From an uncultured Bacteroidia bacterium (lineage in GTDB: Bacteria; Bacteroidota; Bacteroidia; Bacteroidales; UBA932), in assembly GCA_902780935.1 (NCBI GenBank), contig CACZHP010000023.1, positions 1-48,958 of the forward strand: a stretch of DNA of 48,958 bases, read 5' to 3'. This document shows, in pieces, positions 15,133 to 25,468 of this stretch. Position 1 is the stretch's first letter. Every line of letters starts with the position of its first letter. The position numbers and the translations under genes are program-made. Below the pieces are notes generated by a model that was not told the origin of the DNA, searched no databases, and worked only from the letters and a program-made list of their open reading frames with translations.

Positions 15133-16233
15133 ATGAACGATAAGACAAACCGGGTCATAATGACCCTCGACGCAGGAGGCACGAACTTCGTTTTCTCAGC
15201 TATGGAAGACGGGAGGGAGATTGTGCGGCCAAAGACCATTCCCGCGGTATCTGACAACAGTCAAGCCTGCCTGAAATTAATAGCGGAGGGATTCTCCATC
15301 GTAAAAAAGGAATGCCCCTATGAACCTGTGGCCATAAGTTTCGCCTTCCCTGGCCCGGCGGACTATGAGCATGGGATAATAGGTGATCTACCCAACTTCC
15401 CGGGCTTCAGGGGAGGAGTCGCGCTTGGTCCTTATCTGGAAAACCGGTTCAAGATCCCGGCGTTCATCAACAATGACGGGAACTTATTCGCTTTAGGCGA
15501 GGCCGCATTCGGATTATTACCGGAAATCAATGCCGAGCTCGAGGCCGCCGGATCGGAAAAGCGTTACAAAAACCTGCTCGGCATCACTCTGGGAACAGGT
15601 TTTGGCGCCGGAGTCGTAACAAACGGCACCTTATTGACTGGAGACAATGGCTGCGGTGGAGACGTTTGGCTTATGCGCCATCCAAGTGAGCCGGAACTCA
15701 TCGTGGAGGAAGGTGTGAGTATCAGGGCAGTCACACGATCCTATGGTCTCCTGTCTGGTGAAGACACTACCGGCCTGACTCCAAAGGACATTTTCGAGAT
15801 AGCTAAAGGGCAACGACCCGGAAACGTTGAGGCTGCCAAAGAGAGTTTCGCCTCACTTGGCCGCCATGCCGCCCATGGCATAGTCCACGCCCTCGATATC
15901 GTTGACGGAATCGTGGTGATAGGAGGAGGCTTGTCAGGGGCATCCGAATTCTTCATGCCGGCCTTGATTCAGGAAGCCCGAAGATCTGTCTGGACCAGGT
16001 CTGGTGCATCCTTCCCATGCCTCCAAAGCAAGTTGTTCGACCTGACAGACAAAGACGACAAGGCCGATTTCCTGAAAGACGAGTCCAAGGCCGTGAATAT
16101 TCCCGGCACTGACATGACCGCCCGTTACGACTTTGTGAAGAAAACCGGAATAGCCATCTCAAGACTCGGCGCTAGCCGGGCCATATCCTTGGGTGCCTAT
16201 GCCTTCGCAATGAAAGCCCTGGGCATTAATTAG
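15133..16233 (+). CDS. ROK family sugar kinase
   Basis: A 366-residue cytoplasmic ROK kinase. The ATP-binding motif DAGGTNFVFSAM is at the N-terminus, then FAFPGPADYEHGIIGDLPNF, the catalytic region FINNDGNLFALGEA (Asp in NND is the predicted base), GITLGTGFGAGVV and VVIGGGLSGASEFF. The family zinc motif CxCGxxGC is not seen; the equivalent region reads GDNGCGGDVWLMR. The substrate is probably a hexose such as mannose or fructose, because it is co-transcribed with a GH92 enzyme and an isomerase. The stop codon (16231-16233) abuts the stop of the convergent glycosidase gene (16234-16236) with no base between, and no terminator is visible there. Confidence 0.88.
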   Translation: MNDKTNRVIMTLDAGGTNFVFSAMEDGREIVRPKTIPAVSDNSQACLKLIAEGFSIVKKECPYEPVAISFAFPGPADYEHGIIGDLPNFPGFRGGVALGPYLENRFKIPAFINNDGNLFALGEAAFGLLPEINAELEAAGSEKRYKNLLGITLGTGFGAGVVTNGTLLTGDNGCGGDVWLMRHPSEPELIVEEGVSIRAVTRSYGLLSGEDTTGLTPKDIFEIAKGQRPGNVEAAKESFASLGRHAAHGIVHALDIVDGIVVIGGGLSGASEFFMPALIQEARRSVWTRSGASFPCLQSKLFDLTDKDDKADFLKDESKAVNIPGTDMTARYDFVKKTGIAISRLGASRAISLGAYAFAMKALGIN

Positions 16234-18087
16234 CTATTCAACCTCGATAATCGAGTAAATCTCCAAGGATGGCACCTTGAAGATGGCTTTGCCTCCTTTA
16301 TACTTGAATCTCAACTCCTTCCCTTCTGGCTGGCAGACTATCCTGGAAGGTTTATCCGGAAGTCTCAAGGCAACCTCGATATCCGTCACCGGATCGATTG
16401 AATCGATGATGGGGGTGTTTCTATGGTCGCCGGAGGTATTGACAAGGTGAACCTGGAGAGTGCCGTTCAACTTCCTCAAAGACACATCCACGAAAGGAGA
16501 GGAAAGGACTTCCACCAATGGTTCGGGAAACAGCTCATTAACAAGCACATTGACCCTGGCCCTGATACTGTCAGAACCTTTCCCTGACTCATAATCACCA
16601 GCGATTTCAGTGGGAATGAATCCTATCTTTCCCGAACCGAGACCAGCGCTGAACCACTCGGATCCCTTGAGCCCGATTCCGGATGCCGTGGAAAAGAAGT
16701 CAGCCATATCCTTGCCTACGACAAGAAGCGACCCTCCCCCTTTGACATATTCCAGAAGATCATCCCTGAACACCTCAGACAGTGTTTCGCATTCAGGAAT
16801 GACAATCAGCGGGAAGCGGCTCAGGTCAGGAAGCAGAGAGGCTTCTCCGAGAAGATCCACGCTGTATTGAGCCTCCAGAAGGCAGTTCATTATCCCGGCC
16901 GCCCCTCCTGTGAAATTAGGGAACAGAGCCCCAGGATTGCCCGGGAGATTCCTGTGTTGATAGTCGTAAGTGGACAGAAGAACGGCCACTTGGGGAACCG
17001 AGGCCGAATGGTGGCAATATTTCTGCCTTGCCCTGGCGAAAACAGCCACGTCCGCCATCGATGTAAGCTTATCGAGCTTCACCGAGCCGTCCCTGTTCTG
17101 GGTGAAATATGCCTGGAAACCACCGCCTTGGGAAAGTGTAACCGCAGCCTCCCTCATCAGTTGAACGGAGGTTTTCTGCCTACGAGCTTCTCCATTGCCA
17201 GCGAAACTCCATGCCATCAAATCCCACGGAACACCTTGCCAGGCAAGATACCTCGCGGCCACCCGCGCCGAATTCACGCTATTCGTGGGAGAATAATCTC
17301 CCGACAAGAAATTCACAGGGGCCGACACCGGCTCCGACATGTGATGGGTATATGCCCAGTTGCTGCAGATTTGGAAATCAGGATATTCGCTCCGGACAGC
17401 GGCGATGTAATGACGGAGATATTTCCGGAAAGCTTCCCTGCAGAACTGCTTCCACTCATACCAATGAGGCTCCTCAGGTGAGGTAGGAGCGTCGAATCCG
17501 GTTTCTTCCTTGAAAAGCCTGACGGCCTTCTCCCCATAATCAAGAGTGGTCGCCCAGCATTCTCCGTCAACCCACATTCCGTCAACCTTGTATTTTCCAG
17601 CAAGCTCTTTCAGCTGGGGAATGAGCAGCTTATCAACATAGGGCCCGAATACGGAAGTAATTCTGTCACTGGGGTTTCCGGACGGGTCCTTCACTGCCCA
17701 GTCCGGATGGAGTTCGACTGCTCTCCCGTCCCAGACACCGGAATAGTGCATGTAAAGTCCGACTCCCCGATCAGCTGTCACCTTTCTCCAGACTGCCAGC
17801 GGATCAGTCACAAGACCAGGGGCCGGATTCCCGACCAGTGTCGGATAACTTGAATACCCGGGATGACCCTTGCAGTCCACCTGGATATAGTCAGGATGGA
17901 CCATGTCAAGGATTGTCCCGACCATCTCAGGTGTGGTGTTGGCGCCTATATTCTTGTTGGCCGCGCCAGCGTGAAAATCGAAATGGATGCCGAGGAAACT
18001 CTGGTCCCGGCGAAGACGCTCCTGGCCAGCCGCTGAAAGGCAGCTCAAGATTACAAAAATGAAGAGGATTGGTTGTTTTGCTTTCAT
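16234..18087 (-). CDS. Secreted TIM-barrel glycoside hydrolase with C-terminal beta-galactosidase-trimerisation-like domain
   Basis: A 617-residue protein with a signal peptide (MKAKQPILFIFVILSCLSAAG, cleavage before QE). Residues 30-350 look like a GHL6/GH29-like TIM barrel: LGIHFDFHAG, HPDYIQVDCKGHPGYSS, VGLYMHYSGVWDGRAVELH, the strand KVDGMWVDGECW with a candidate nucleophile Asp, and FQICSNWAYTHHMS. Residues 390-500 fit a glutamine-amidotransferase-like or trimerisation domain (QYSVDLLGEASLL, FPLIVIPECETLSEVF, YVKGGGSLLVVG), and the rest is a beta-sandwich. The exact family and substrate are not certain; an alpha-L-fucosidase- or beta-galactosidase-like enzyme is plausible. It is transcribed from the palindromic promoter shared with enolase and converges on the ROK gene. 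Confidence 0.65.
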   Translation of the reverse strand: MKAKQPILFIFVILSCLSAAGQERLRRDQSFLGIHFDFHAGAANKNIGANTTPEMVGTILDMVHPDYIQVDCKGHPGYSSYPTLVGNPAPGLVTDPLAVWRKVTADRGVGLYMHYSGVWDGRAVELHPDWAVKDPSGNPSDRITSVFGPYVDKLLIPQLKELAGKYKVDGMWVDGECWATTLDYGEKAVRLFKEETGFDAPTSPEEPHWYEWKQFCREAFRKYLRHYIAAVRSEYPDFQICSNWAYTHHMSEPVSAPVNFLSGDYSPTNSVNSARVAARYLAWQGVPWDLMAWSFAGNGEARRQKTSVQLMREAAVTLSQGGGFQAYFTQNRDGSVKLDKLTSMADVAVFARARQKYCHHSASVPQVAVLLSTYDYQHRNLPGNPGALFPNFTGGAAGIMNCLLEAQYSVDLLGEASLLPDLSRFPLIVIPECETLSEVFRDDLLEYVKGGGSLLVVGKDMADFFSTASGIGLKGSEWFSAGLGSGKIGFIPTEIAGDYESGKGSDSIRARVNVLVNELFPEPLVEVLSSPFVDVSLRKLNGTLQVHLVNTSGDHRNTPIIDSIDPVTDIEVALRLPDKPSRIVCQPEGKELRFKYKGGKAIFKVPSLEIYSIIEVE

Positions 18088-18093
18088 GACAAA

Positions 18094-18133
18094 ACAAAGA
18101 TAACGATTATTGAGGAATAATGATTATCTTTGT
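18094..18133. promoter_or_regulatory. Palindromic bidirectional promoter between glycosidase gene and eno
   Basis: Left arm 18094-18111 and right arm 18116-18133 are inverted repeats matching at 16 of 18 positions around a 4-base centre. Each arm carries a TATCTTTG, which fits the Bacteroidetes TAnnTTTG -7 element: 18125-18132 for eno on the plus strand and, in reverse, 18095-18102 for the glycosidase on the minus strand. The two promoters therefore point away from each other and their -33 regions overlap the opposite arm. Confidence 0.65.
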
Positions 18134-18176
18134 CTTCTGGTTTGAAATGAGATATTTATAATCCAATATTCATTAA

Positions 18177-19487
<1,311 letters not shown>

Positions 19488-19506
19488 GTTCCTTCCGGAC
19501 TATTAG

Positions 19507-19540
19507 AAAAGCGGCGGCCCTTAAAGGTCGCCGCTTTATT
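19507..19540. terminator. Bidirectional terminator after eno
   Basis: Arms aaagcggcggcc and ggtcgccgcttt (roughly 19508-19519 and 19526-19537) form a GC-rich stem with one G-T type mismatch. A-rich and T-rich flanks on the two sides let it serve eno and the convergent LRR lipoprotein gene whose stop is at 19554. Confidence 0.82.
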
Positions 19541-19553
19541 CATGCCTATACGG

Positions 19554-20747
19554 TTAAAACTTGAACTTGCTGAATTTCTCAAGGGCTTTGAGGGCCTCAG
19601 GCACTGGGGCAAGCTGATTGCCGGAGAAGTCCACGAAAGGACCCTTGCCGAGGTTCTTGCAATTAGCCAGCTCAGCTGGAATGGTTCCGGTAAGCTGGTT
19701 CTTGGAGAGCTGGAGACCTTCCAGGTTGACAAGCTTGCCAAGGGAGGCGGGAATGGTGCCGGTCAGCTGGTTACGCTGCAGCCAGAGCTCTTTGAGGGCG
19801 GTCATGTTCCCGATCTCGGAAGGGATGGAACCCGTGATCTTATTGTCGTAAATCTCAAGGGTCTTCAGACCGGTCAGCTGACCAAGCTCCTTGGGAAGCT
19901 CACCAGTGAGTCCGCAATCTGCGATGATGAGGCTCTCAAGATTCTTCATATTAGCTACTTCCGGAGGAACCGTACCGCTCGTCGAGACCTTGCGGAGGAA
20001 TATCCTCTTAAGGTTCGTCATCGTGTAGATCTCATTGGGGAAGACAGCGTCAGCAGCAGCGACGTTGCCGATAAGACCGGCGGTCTGGTCGATCTGCAGA
20101 TGCTCCAGCTTCTTGAGATTCGCGACTTTGGGACTGACACCACCTTTGAGGCCAGATGTGGTGATGCTGATCCTCTTAAGGTTGGACAAGTCATAATAGC
20201 TGGCCGGAATCTGGCCGGTTCCACCATCGATATCGAGAGACTCCATGGTAGCGGGAACCTCTGGGAACTGAACCGTCTTCGGAAGGTTGAGGTAGAGGGT
20301 CTTGATCTTGGAAAGGGACTTGAGGTCCGGAACCGTATAGTTGGATCCGCTGACATTCAGACGCAGCGTCTCGAGGTTGGAAAGCTGTGAGATCGAAGCT
20401 GGAATGACGTCATCCTTCTTGGGATCAAGGTCATCGTTCCTCAGGACGATAACGAGATTCTTCAGCTCGGTGAGGCCGGAGATCTCGGCGGGAATCTCAC
20501 CTGTACCGCGGACAGTCAGCTCGGTGACACGGCCTTCCGCATTGACCTTCACATTTTTCCATTTGGCGAGATCTTCCTCGCTGTTCCAGTTCTCCTTGTC
20601 GCTGTCCTTCCAGGTGTCGCCACCGGCCTTTTGGTAAACAAGGGCAAGGATTTCCTTGTCAGTCAAGTTCTTGCTCCCTCCGCCACAGGCGGTCATCAGG
20701 GACATCACCGGCAGCAGCACGGCTGCCAAAATCATTAGTCTTTTCAT
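19554..20747 (-). CDS. Leucine-rich-repeat lipoprotein
   Basis: A 397-residue surface or periplasmic lipoprotein (signal LILAAVLLPVMSLMTAC region, Cys about 21). Residues about 25-65 are a charged cap with GGDTWKDSDKENWNS, the usual N-terminal cap of plant-type extracellular LRRs, followed by about a dozen 23-26 residue repeats. Clear units are LPKELGQLTGLKTLEIYDNK, ITGSIPSEIGNMTALKELWL, QRNQLTGTIPASLGKLVNLE and QLTGTIPAELANCKNL. The repeat consensus GxIPxxLgxLxxLxxLxLxxNxLtG is the plant-receptor-like form frequent in gut Bacteroidetes and used for protein or glycan binding. It starts 26 bases downstream of aspA on the same strand with no terminator between, so read-through is likely. No partner is identified. 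Confidence 0.9.
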   Translation of the reverse strand: MKRLMILAAVLLPVMSLMTACGGGSKNLTDKEILALVYQKAGGDTWKDSDKENWNSEEDLAKWKNVKVNAEGRVTELTVRGTGEIPAEISGLTELKNLVIVLRNDDLDPKKDDVIPASISQLSNLETLRLNVSGSNYTVPDLKSLSKIKTLYLNLPKTVQFPEVPATMESLDIDGGTGQIPASYYDLSNLKRISITTSGLKGGVSPKVANLKKLEHLQIDQTAGLIGNVAAADAVFPNEIYTMTNLKRIFLRKVSTSGTVPPEVANMKNLESLIIADCGLTGELPKELGQLTGLKTLEIYDNKITGSIPSEIGNMTALKELWLQRNQLTGTIPASLGKLVNLEGLQLSKNQLTGTIPAELANCKNLGKGPFVDFSGNQLAPVPEALKALEKFSKFKF

Positions 20748-20773
20748 GGATTTAAAATAATAAATGGGGGAAA

Positions 20774-22165
20774 TTATCCTATCATATTCTCAGGATCAAG
20801 GGCCTTGTCAAGGGCTTCCTTGGTCATGACCCCTTGCTCCAGGACTATGTCATAGACGGAGCGATTGGTCTCCAAGGCCTCTTTCGCGATCTTGGTGCTG
20901 GCCTTGTAGCCGATGATCGGATTGAGGGCGGTGACGATGCCGATGCTGTTCTTGACCATGTCGTAGCAGCGTTCCCTGTTGACGGTAATGCCTTCCACGC
21001 ACTCCTTCCGGAGGGTGTTCATCGCATTGGTCAGCCATGTGATGCTTTCCATAATCGACTCAGCGATAACTGGTTCCATCACATTAAGCTGAAGCTGTCC
21101 GGCCTCGGCGGCGAAGGAGACAGTCGTGTCGTTACCGATAACCTTGAAACAAACCTGGTTAGTCACCTCAGGAATGACCGGATTGACCTTGCCGGGCATG
21201 ATCGAAGATCCCGGAGCCTTGGGAGGCAGGTTGATCTCATGAAGGCCGCAGCGGGGACCGGAAGCCATAAGGCGAAGGTCGTTGCAAATCTTTGAGAGCT
21301 TGACGGCCAACCTCTTTAGGGCTCCCGAATAGCTTACATACGCTCCGGTGTCCGGAGTCGCCTCCACGAGGTCCGGGGCGGCGATGAACTTCTCGCCCGT
21401 GAGTTCAGTCAAGTTGGCGGCGCAGAGAGTGGCGAAACCTGGCTTGGCATTGAGACCGGTACCGATGGCCGTACCGCCCATATTGATCTCATAAAGGAGG
21501 TTCACATTCCTCTCAAGATTGGCGACTTCCTCCTCAAGGTTGGTGGCATAGGCATGGAACTCCTGGCCGGAGGTCATCGGAACAGCGTCCTGAAGCTGGG
21601 TACGACCCATCTTGATCACATCCTTGAACTCCTCCCCTTTGGCCCGGAAAGCCTCGATCAGGTCCTTGAGGCTCTTTTCGAGCTTACGGTTCATCCTGAT
21701 GAAAGCGTAACGGAAAGCCGAAGGGTAGGCGTCGTTGGTGGACTGGGCGCAGTTGACATGGTCGTTGGGAGAGCAATATTTGTACTCGCCTTTCTCGTGA
21801 CCCATGATCTCAAGAGCCCTGTTGGCAATCACCTCGTTGGCGTTCATGTTGACGGAGGTTCCGGCACCTCCCTGCATCATATCGACAGGAAATTGGTCGT
21901 GGAACTTGCCGTCAATGATTTCCTTGCTCGCCTCCATGATGGCGTCGGCAATGACAGGGTCAAGGGCGCCGAGTTCCTTGTTAGTCTTTGCCGCTGCGTA
22001 CTTGATGCAAGCCATGGCGATGACATAATCAGGATAATGGCACATCCTGGTCGTGGATATCTTGTAATTATTCAATGCCCTTTGTGTCTGTACGCCATAG
22101 TAAGCGTTCGAGGGAACCTGAAGCTCGCCGAGCAAATCAGACTCAATCCTGAATTTCTCACTCAT
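20774..22165 (-). CDS. aspA: Aspartate ammonia-lyase (aspartase)
   Basis: A 463-residue enzyme of the fumarase/aspartase superfamily, converting L-aspartate to fumarate and ammonia. The N-terminus reads RIESDLLGELQVPSNAYYGV, typical of AspA, followed by QGGAGTSVNMNANEVIANRA and the substrate-binding SPNDHVNCAQSTNDAYPSA. The superfamily signature loop GSSIMPGKVNP is present, carrying the catalytic Ser. Aspartase rather than class II fumarase is favoured by the QFPVDMMQGGAG and PNDHVNC wording. In Bacteroidales it feeds fumarate into the reductive succinate branch. A TAnnTTTG promoter lies at 22202-22209 on the minus strand and the secDF terminator is just upstream, so it has its own transcription unit, perhaps shared with the LRR lipoprotein. 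Confidence 0.95.
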   Translation of the reverse strand: MSEKFRIESDLLGELQVPSNAYYGVQTQRALNNYKISTTRMCHYPDYVIAMACIKYAAAKTNKELGALDPVIADAIMEASKEIIDGKFHDQFPVDMMQGGAGTSVNMNANEVIANRALEIMGHEKGEYKYCSPNDHVNCAQSTNDAYPSAFRYAFIRMNRKLEKSLKDLIEAFRAKGEEFKDVIKMGRTQLQDAVPMTSGQEFHAYATNLEEEVANLERNVNLLYEINMGGTAIGTGLNAKPGFATLCAANLTELTGEKFIAAPDLVEATPDTGAYVSYSGALKRLAVKLSKICNDLRLMASGPRCGLHEINLPPKAPGSSIMPGKVNPVIPEVTNQVCFKVIGNDTTVSFAAEAGQLQLNVMEPVIAESIMESITWLTNAMNTLRKECVEGITVNRERCYDMVKNSIGIVTALNPIIGYKASTKIAKEALETNRSVYDIVLEQGVMTKEALDKALDPENMIG

Positions 22166-22201
22166 ATTTCTATCTTTAAATTAAAAACGTATTATATCAT
22201 A

Positions 22202-22209
22202 CAAATATA
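22202..22209 (-). promoter_or_regulatory. Promoter -7 element for aspA (TATATTTG)
   Basis: The minus-strand sequence TATATTTG matches TAnnTTTG and lies about 37 bases upstream of the aspA start, just after the secDF terminator. I see no clear -33 element. Confidence 0.5.
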
Positions 22210-22221
22210 TATAATAAATAT

Positions 22222-22252
22222 AAAAAAAGCGCCAACCACCTGGCTGGCGCTT
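22222..22252 (-). terminator. Rho-independent terminator of secDF
   Basis: On the minus strand the stem agcgcca/tggcgct (22245-22251 with 22228-22234, loop of about 10 bases with partial extra pairing) is followed by seven T. It begins about 20 bases after the secDF stop. Confidence 0.85.
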
Positions 22253-22270
22253 CAATATTCTTAATGATCC

Positions 22271-25200
22271 TTACTTCTTGAAAGACTTCTTCGCAGGCTC
22301 AGCCGCAGCAAGCTTCTTCTGACGGGCAACTGTGGCGTCGTACATCACAGGAGTTCCGATGAAGATGGAAGCGTAAGTACCGATGAGGATACCAAGGATG
22401 AGGGCGACCGCGAGACCCCTGATGGACTCACCGCCCCAGATCGCGATAGCGAGCATGGTGACGAGAGTTGAGACAGAGGTGTTGACCGTACGGGTAAGGG
22501 TCGCGTTCAGAGCCAGGTTCGTGTTGGTCTTGATGTCCGTGTTCGGGTGCAGAGTCCTGTACTCGCGGATACGGTCAAAGATAACCACGTTGTCGTTGAT
22601 GGCGTATCCGATGATGGTCAGGATAGCAGCGATGAACGTCTGGTCCACGTCAAGGTTGAACGGCAGGATGCCGGAGAACAATGAGAAGAAACCGATGACG
22701 ATGATGGCGGTGTGTGCCAGTGAGACGACACCACCAAGACCCCATGTCCAGCCCTTGAACCTGAAGGCGATGTATGCGAAGATCACCATGAGGGCGAGGA
22801 TGACGGCGATCACGGCGTCCCTCTTGATGTCATTGGCGATCGTAGGACCGACCTTGTCGGAGGAGATGATACCGTTCGGGTTGCCCAGTGTGGACTTGAA
22901 CTCGTCGATGCTCATCTTCTCGGCGAAGAACGGGATCAAAGCCTTGTAGAGCTTGCCCTCGACCTCGGCGTCCACGTCGGAGGACTCCTCGTCGTTCTTG
23001 TACTGGGTCGTGATCTTCATCTGGCTCTCACCACCGAACTGCTTGACCTCGACGGCTCCGTCGAACTCGGCGATAGCGGCCTGGCGGATCTCCTCAGCGG
23101 TAACGGGCTTGTCGAAGCGGACCACATAAGTACGGCCACCGGTGAAGTCGACACCATAGGTGAAGCCCTTGGTGAAGATGGACACGAGGGAGATGAGGAT
23201 CAGGACACCGGAGACTATGTAAGACACCTTGCGGGCGCTGATGAAGTCGAAGTGGGTGTTCTTGAGGAAGTTCCTCGTGAGGCTGTTCTCGAAAGTGATG
23301 TTCTTGCCCTTCTTGATACGGTCGTCGAAGATCAGACGGGTGATGAAGATGGAGGTAAGAACAGAGGTGATGATACCGATGATGAGCGTAGTGGCAAAGC
23401 CCTGGACGGGACCGGAACCGAAGATGAAGAGGACGATACCGGTGAGGAGGGTGGTGACCTGACCGTCGATGATGGCGGAATAAGCGTTCTTGTAACCGTC
23501 AGCCACAGCCTTGCTCAGGCCCTTGCCGGCGGCAAGCTCCTCCTTGATACGTTCATATATAATAACGTTGGCATCCACAGCCATACCCATTGTCAAGACG
23601 AGACCGGCGATACCGGGCAGGGTCAGGACGGCTCCGAACGACACAAGGACTCCGAAGAGCAGAAGGACGTTGCAGAGAAGGGCGATGTCAGCGGCGACAC
23701 CGGCTCCCTGATAGAAGAATATCATATAAAGGAGAACCAGCAGGAAAGCGATCAGGAAGGAGATCATACCAGCCTTGATCGACTTGGCTCCGAGGGAAGG
23801 TCCGACAACCTGCTCCTGAATGATAGTTGCAGGGGCGGGAAGCTTACCGGACTTCAATACGTTCACGAGGTCAGTGGCCTCATCCGGGGTGAAATGACCG
23901 GTGATTGAGGACTGACCGCCGGTGATGGCGCTGTTGACATTAGGATAGGAATAGACCATGCCGTCGAGGACGATGGCGATCTGCCTTCCGACGTTGTCGC
24001 CGGTCATGCGGGCCCAGATATTGGCGCCCTCGGCATTCATGCTCATCGAGACTGAAGGCTCTCCGTTGGTGCCATGGTCATAGACCACGCGGGCGTCGGT
24101 GACGACACCGCCGTCAAGCTTAGCCTTTCCGTTGCGGGAAGTCGACTTGATGGCGACGAGCTCGAAGATATTGTCGGACTCGAACATCTCGGAGGGCTTC
24201 ACTGACCACATAGGGATGAACTCGGCCGGGAAGATCTCGGCGATCTGAGGCATAGCGAGGTACCTGTTGACCTTGGCTGTGTCAACACCGGAAGCGAAAC
24301 CTATGCAGGCGTTACCAGTGTACTGGGAAGGAGTAAGGACGGCGAAAAGGGGATTCTGCTTCTTGTAAGCCTCGAGATCGGCGTCGGAAGACTGGTTCTG
24401 GGCGATCTCGGCGTCAAGCACCGAACCCTCACCCTCCGGCTTGGCCTCCTCGGCCTCAGCCTCGGCGGGAGCGGGAGTCTCGTTGCCTGAGAGAATCTCA
24501 GCGAGCTTAGCGTTAGCCTCGGCGAGATAACCGGAGATCTCCTGGTTGGTGAAAGTCTCCCAGAACTCAAGGGAAGCGGTTCCCTGGAGGAGTTTCCTCA
24601 CACGCTCAGGCTCCTTGACACCAGGGAGCTCAACGAGGATACGTCCGCTGTTTCCGAGCTTCTGGATGGAAGGCTGGGTCACACCAAAGCGGTCGATACG
24701 GTTCCTAAGGACGTTGAAGGAGTTGGCGACGGCGCTCTCGGCCTCTCCGCGGATCACGGTCAGAACCTCGGCGTCAGTGGACTCGGGCTTGACCTTGTCC
24801 TTCATCTCATAAGTGCCGAAGATCTGAGCGAGCCTCTGCCCGCCGGCGACCTCTTTCCAAGCGTTGCCGAAGAGGGTTATGAAATCATCCCTCGAATTGA
24901 CGCTGCGCTCTTTGGCAAGAGCAAGAGCCTTCTGGAACGCAGGATTGGGGTTGTCACCCGAAAGAGCCCTGACAAGATCCTGCAGCTGGACCTGGAGCAT
25001 GACGTTCATACCTCCCTTGAGGTCCAGACCCAGGTTGATTTCCTTGGCCTTGCAGTCCTTGTAGGTGTTCCAGAGATAAACTTTCTTGGAAGAGACCGAA
25101 TCGATGTAGACCCTGTTCTGGTCTTTTCTGATGGAGTCCAGATAATAAGCCTGGTTCTCCGGGGAAACCTTGGCGAACTCCGCGGCGTTCATCGCCGCCT

Positions 25201-25330
25201 GGGCGGCCTGCTCCGCGAACTTGTCCGCTTTCCTTTCCTGGATGGTCGTCACCGCCGTGAAAGAAAGCTGCCAGATCGAAGCGATGGCGAGCAAGATGGC
25301 GACGAGCCTTATCCAACCTTTACTTTGCAT
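22271..25330 (-). CDS. secDF: Protein translocase subunit SecDF (fused SecD and SecF)
   Basis: A 1019-residue fusion, the normal Bacteroidetes arrangement. The SecD half has an N-terminal TM, the motif LGLDLKGGMNVMLQV, the large periplasmic P1 domain with an Ala/Glu-rich insertion near residues 285-310, and a six-helix region with LTMGMAVDANVIIYERIKEE. The SecF half starts around residue 720 with a TM, GVDFTGGRTYVVRF, a periplasmic domain and ILTIIGYAINDNVVIFDRIR, ending in a short basic tail. The protein uses the proton-motive force to drive late steps of Sec export. A promoter -7 element TAAATTTG lies about 55-65 bases upstream (25386-25393, minus strand). Confidence 0.97.
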   Translation of the reverse strand: MQSKGWIRLVAILLAIASIWQLSFTAVTTIQERKADKFAEQAAQAAMNAAEFAKVSPENQAYYLDSIRKDQNRVYIDSVSSKKVYLWNTYKDCKAKEINLGLDLKGGMNVMLQVQLQDLVRALSGDNPNPAFQKALALAKERSVNSRDDFITLFGNAWKEVAGGQRLAQIFGTYEMKDKVKPESTDAEVLTVIRGEAESAVANSFNVLRNRIDRFGVTQPSIQKLGNSGRILVELPGVKEPERVRKLLQGTASLEFWETFTNQEISGYLAEANAKLAEILSGNETPAPAEAEAEEAKPEGEGSVLDAEIAQNQSSDADLEAYKKQNPLFAVLTPSQYTGNACIGFASGVDTAKVNRYLAMPQIAEIFPAEFIPMWSVKPSEMFESDNIFELVAIKSTSRNGKAKLDGGVVTDARVVYDHGTNGEPSVSMSMNAEGANIWARMTGDNVGRQIAIVLDGMVYSYPNVNSAITGGQSSITGHFTPDEATDLVNVLKSGKLPAPATIIQEQVVGPSLGAKSIKAGMISFLIAFLLVLLYMIFFYQGAGVAADIALLCNVLLLFGVLVSFGAVLTLPGIAGLVLTMGMAVDANVIIYERIKEELAAGKGLSKAVADGYKNAYSAIIDGQVTTLLTGIVLFIFGSGPVQGFATTLIIGIITSVLTSIFITRLIFDDRIKKGKNITFENSLTRNFLKNTHFDFISARKVSYIVSGVLILISLVSIFTKGFTYGVDFTGGRTYVVRFDKPVTAEEIRQAAIAEFDGAVEVKQFGGESQMKITTQYKNDEESSDVDAEVEGKLYKALIPFFAEKMSIDEFKSTLGNPNGIISSDKVGPTIANDIKRDAVIAVILALMVIFAYIAFRFKGWTWGLGGVVSLAHTAIIVIGFFSLFSGILPFNLDVDQTFIAAILTIIGYAINDNVVIFDRIREYRTLHPNTDIKTNTNLALNATLTRTVNTSVSTLVTMLAIAIWGGESIRGLAVALILGILIGTYASIFIGTPVMYDATVARQKKLAAAEPAKKSFKK

Positions 25331-25385
25331 AATGTTTTAGTTTATATTTTTATTGTTTTTGCTTTCGGGCATAAAAATAAGGGTA

Positions 25386-25393
25386 CAAATTTA
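25386..25393 (-). promoter_or_regulatory. Promoter -7 element for secDF (TAAATTTG)
   Basis: The minus-strand TAAATTTG fits TAnnTTTG and stands about 56 bases before the secDF start codon in an AT-rich divergent region. No clear -33 partner was found. Confidence 0.5.
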
Positions 25394-25434
25394 GCATTTT
25401 TTTCTAAGAAAGAAATTATCTGCCAAGTATTTCT

Positions 25435-25442
25435 TATTTTTG
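25435..25442 (+). promoter_or_regulatory. Promoter -7 element for the PD40/SPOR gene (TATTTTTG)
   Basis: TATTTTTG fits TAnnTTTG and is followed by 26 bases to the ATG at 25469. It supports that start rather than the much earlier in-frame ATG at 25325, which lies upstream of this promoter. Confidence 0.55.
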
Positions 25443-25468
25443 CAGACGCATTGACTCCGATTTTCGGA

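Noticed and set aside
25325-25468. Longer start for the PD40/SPOR gene
   Set aside because: The region contains the promoters for both divergent genes and codes for no signal; the ATG at 25469 begins a clean signal peptide.
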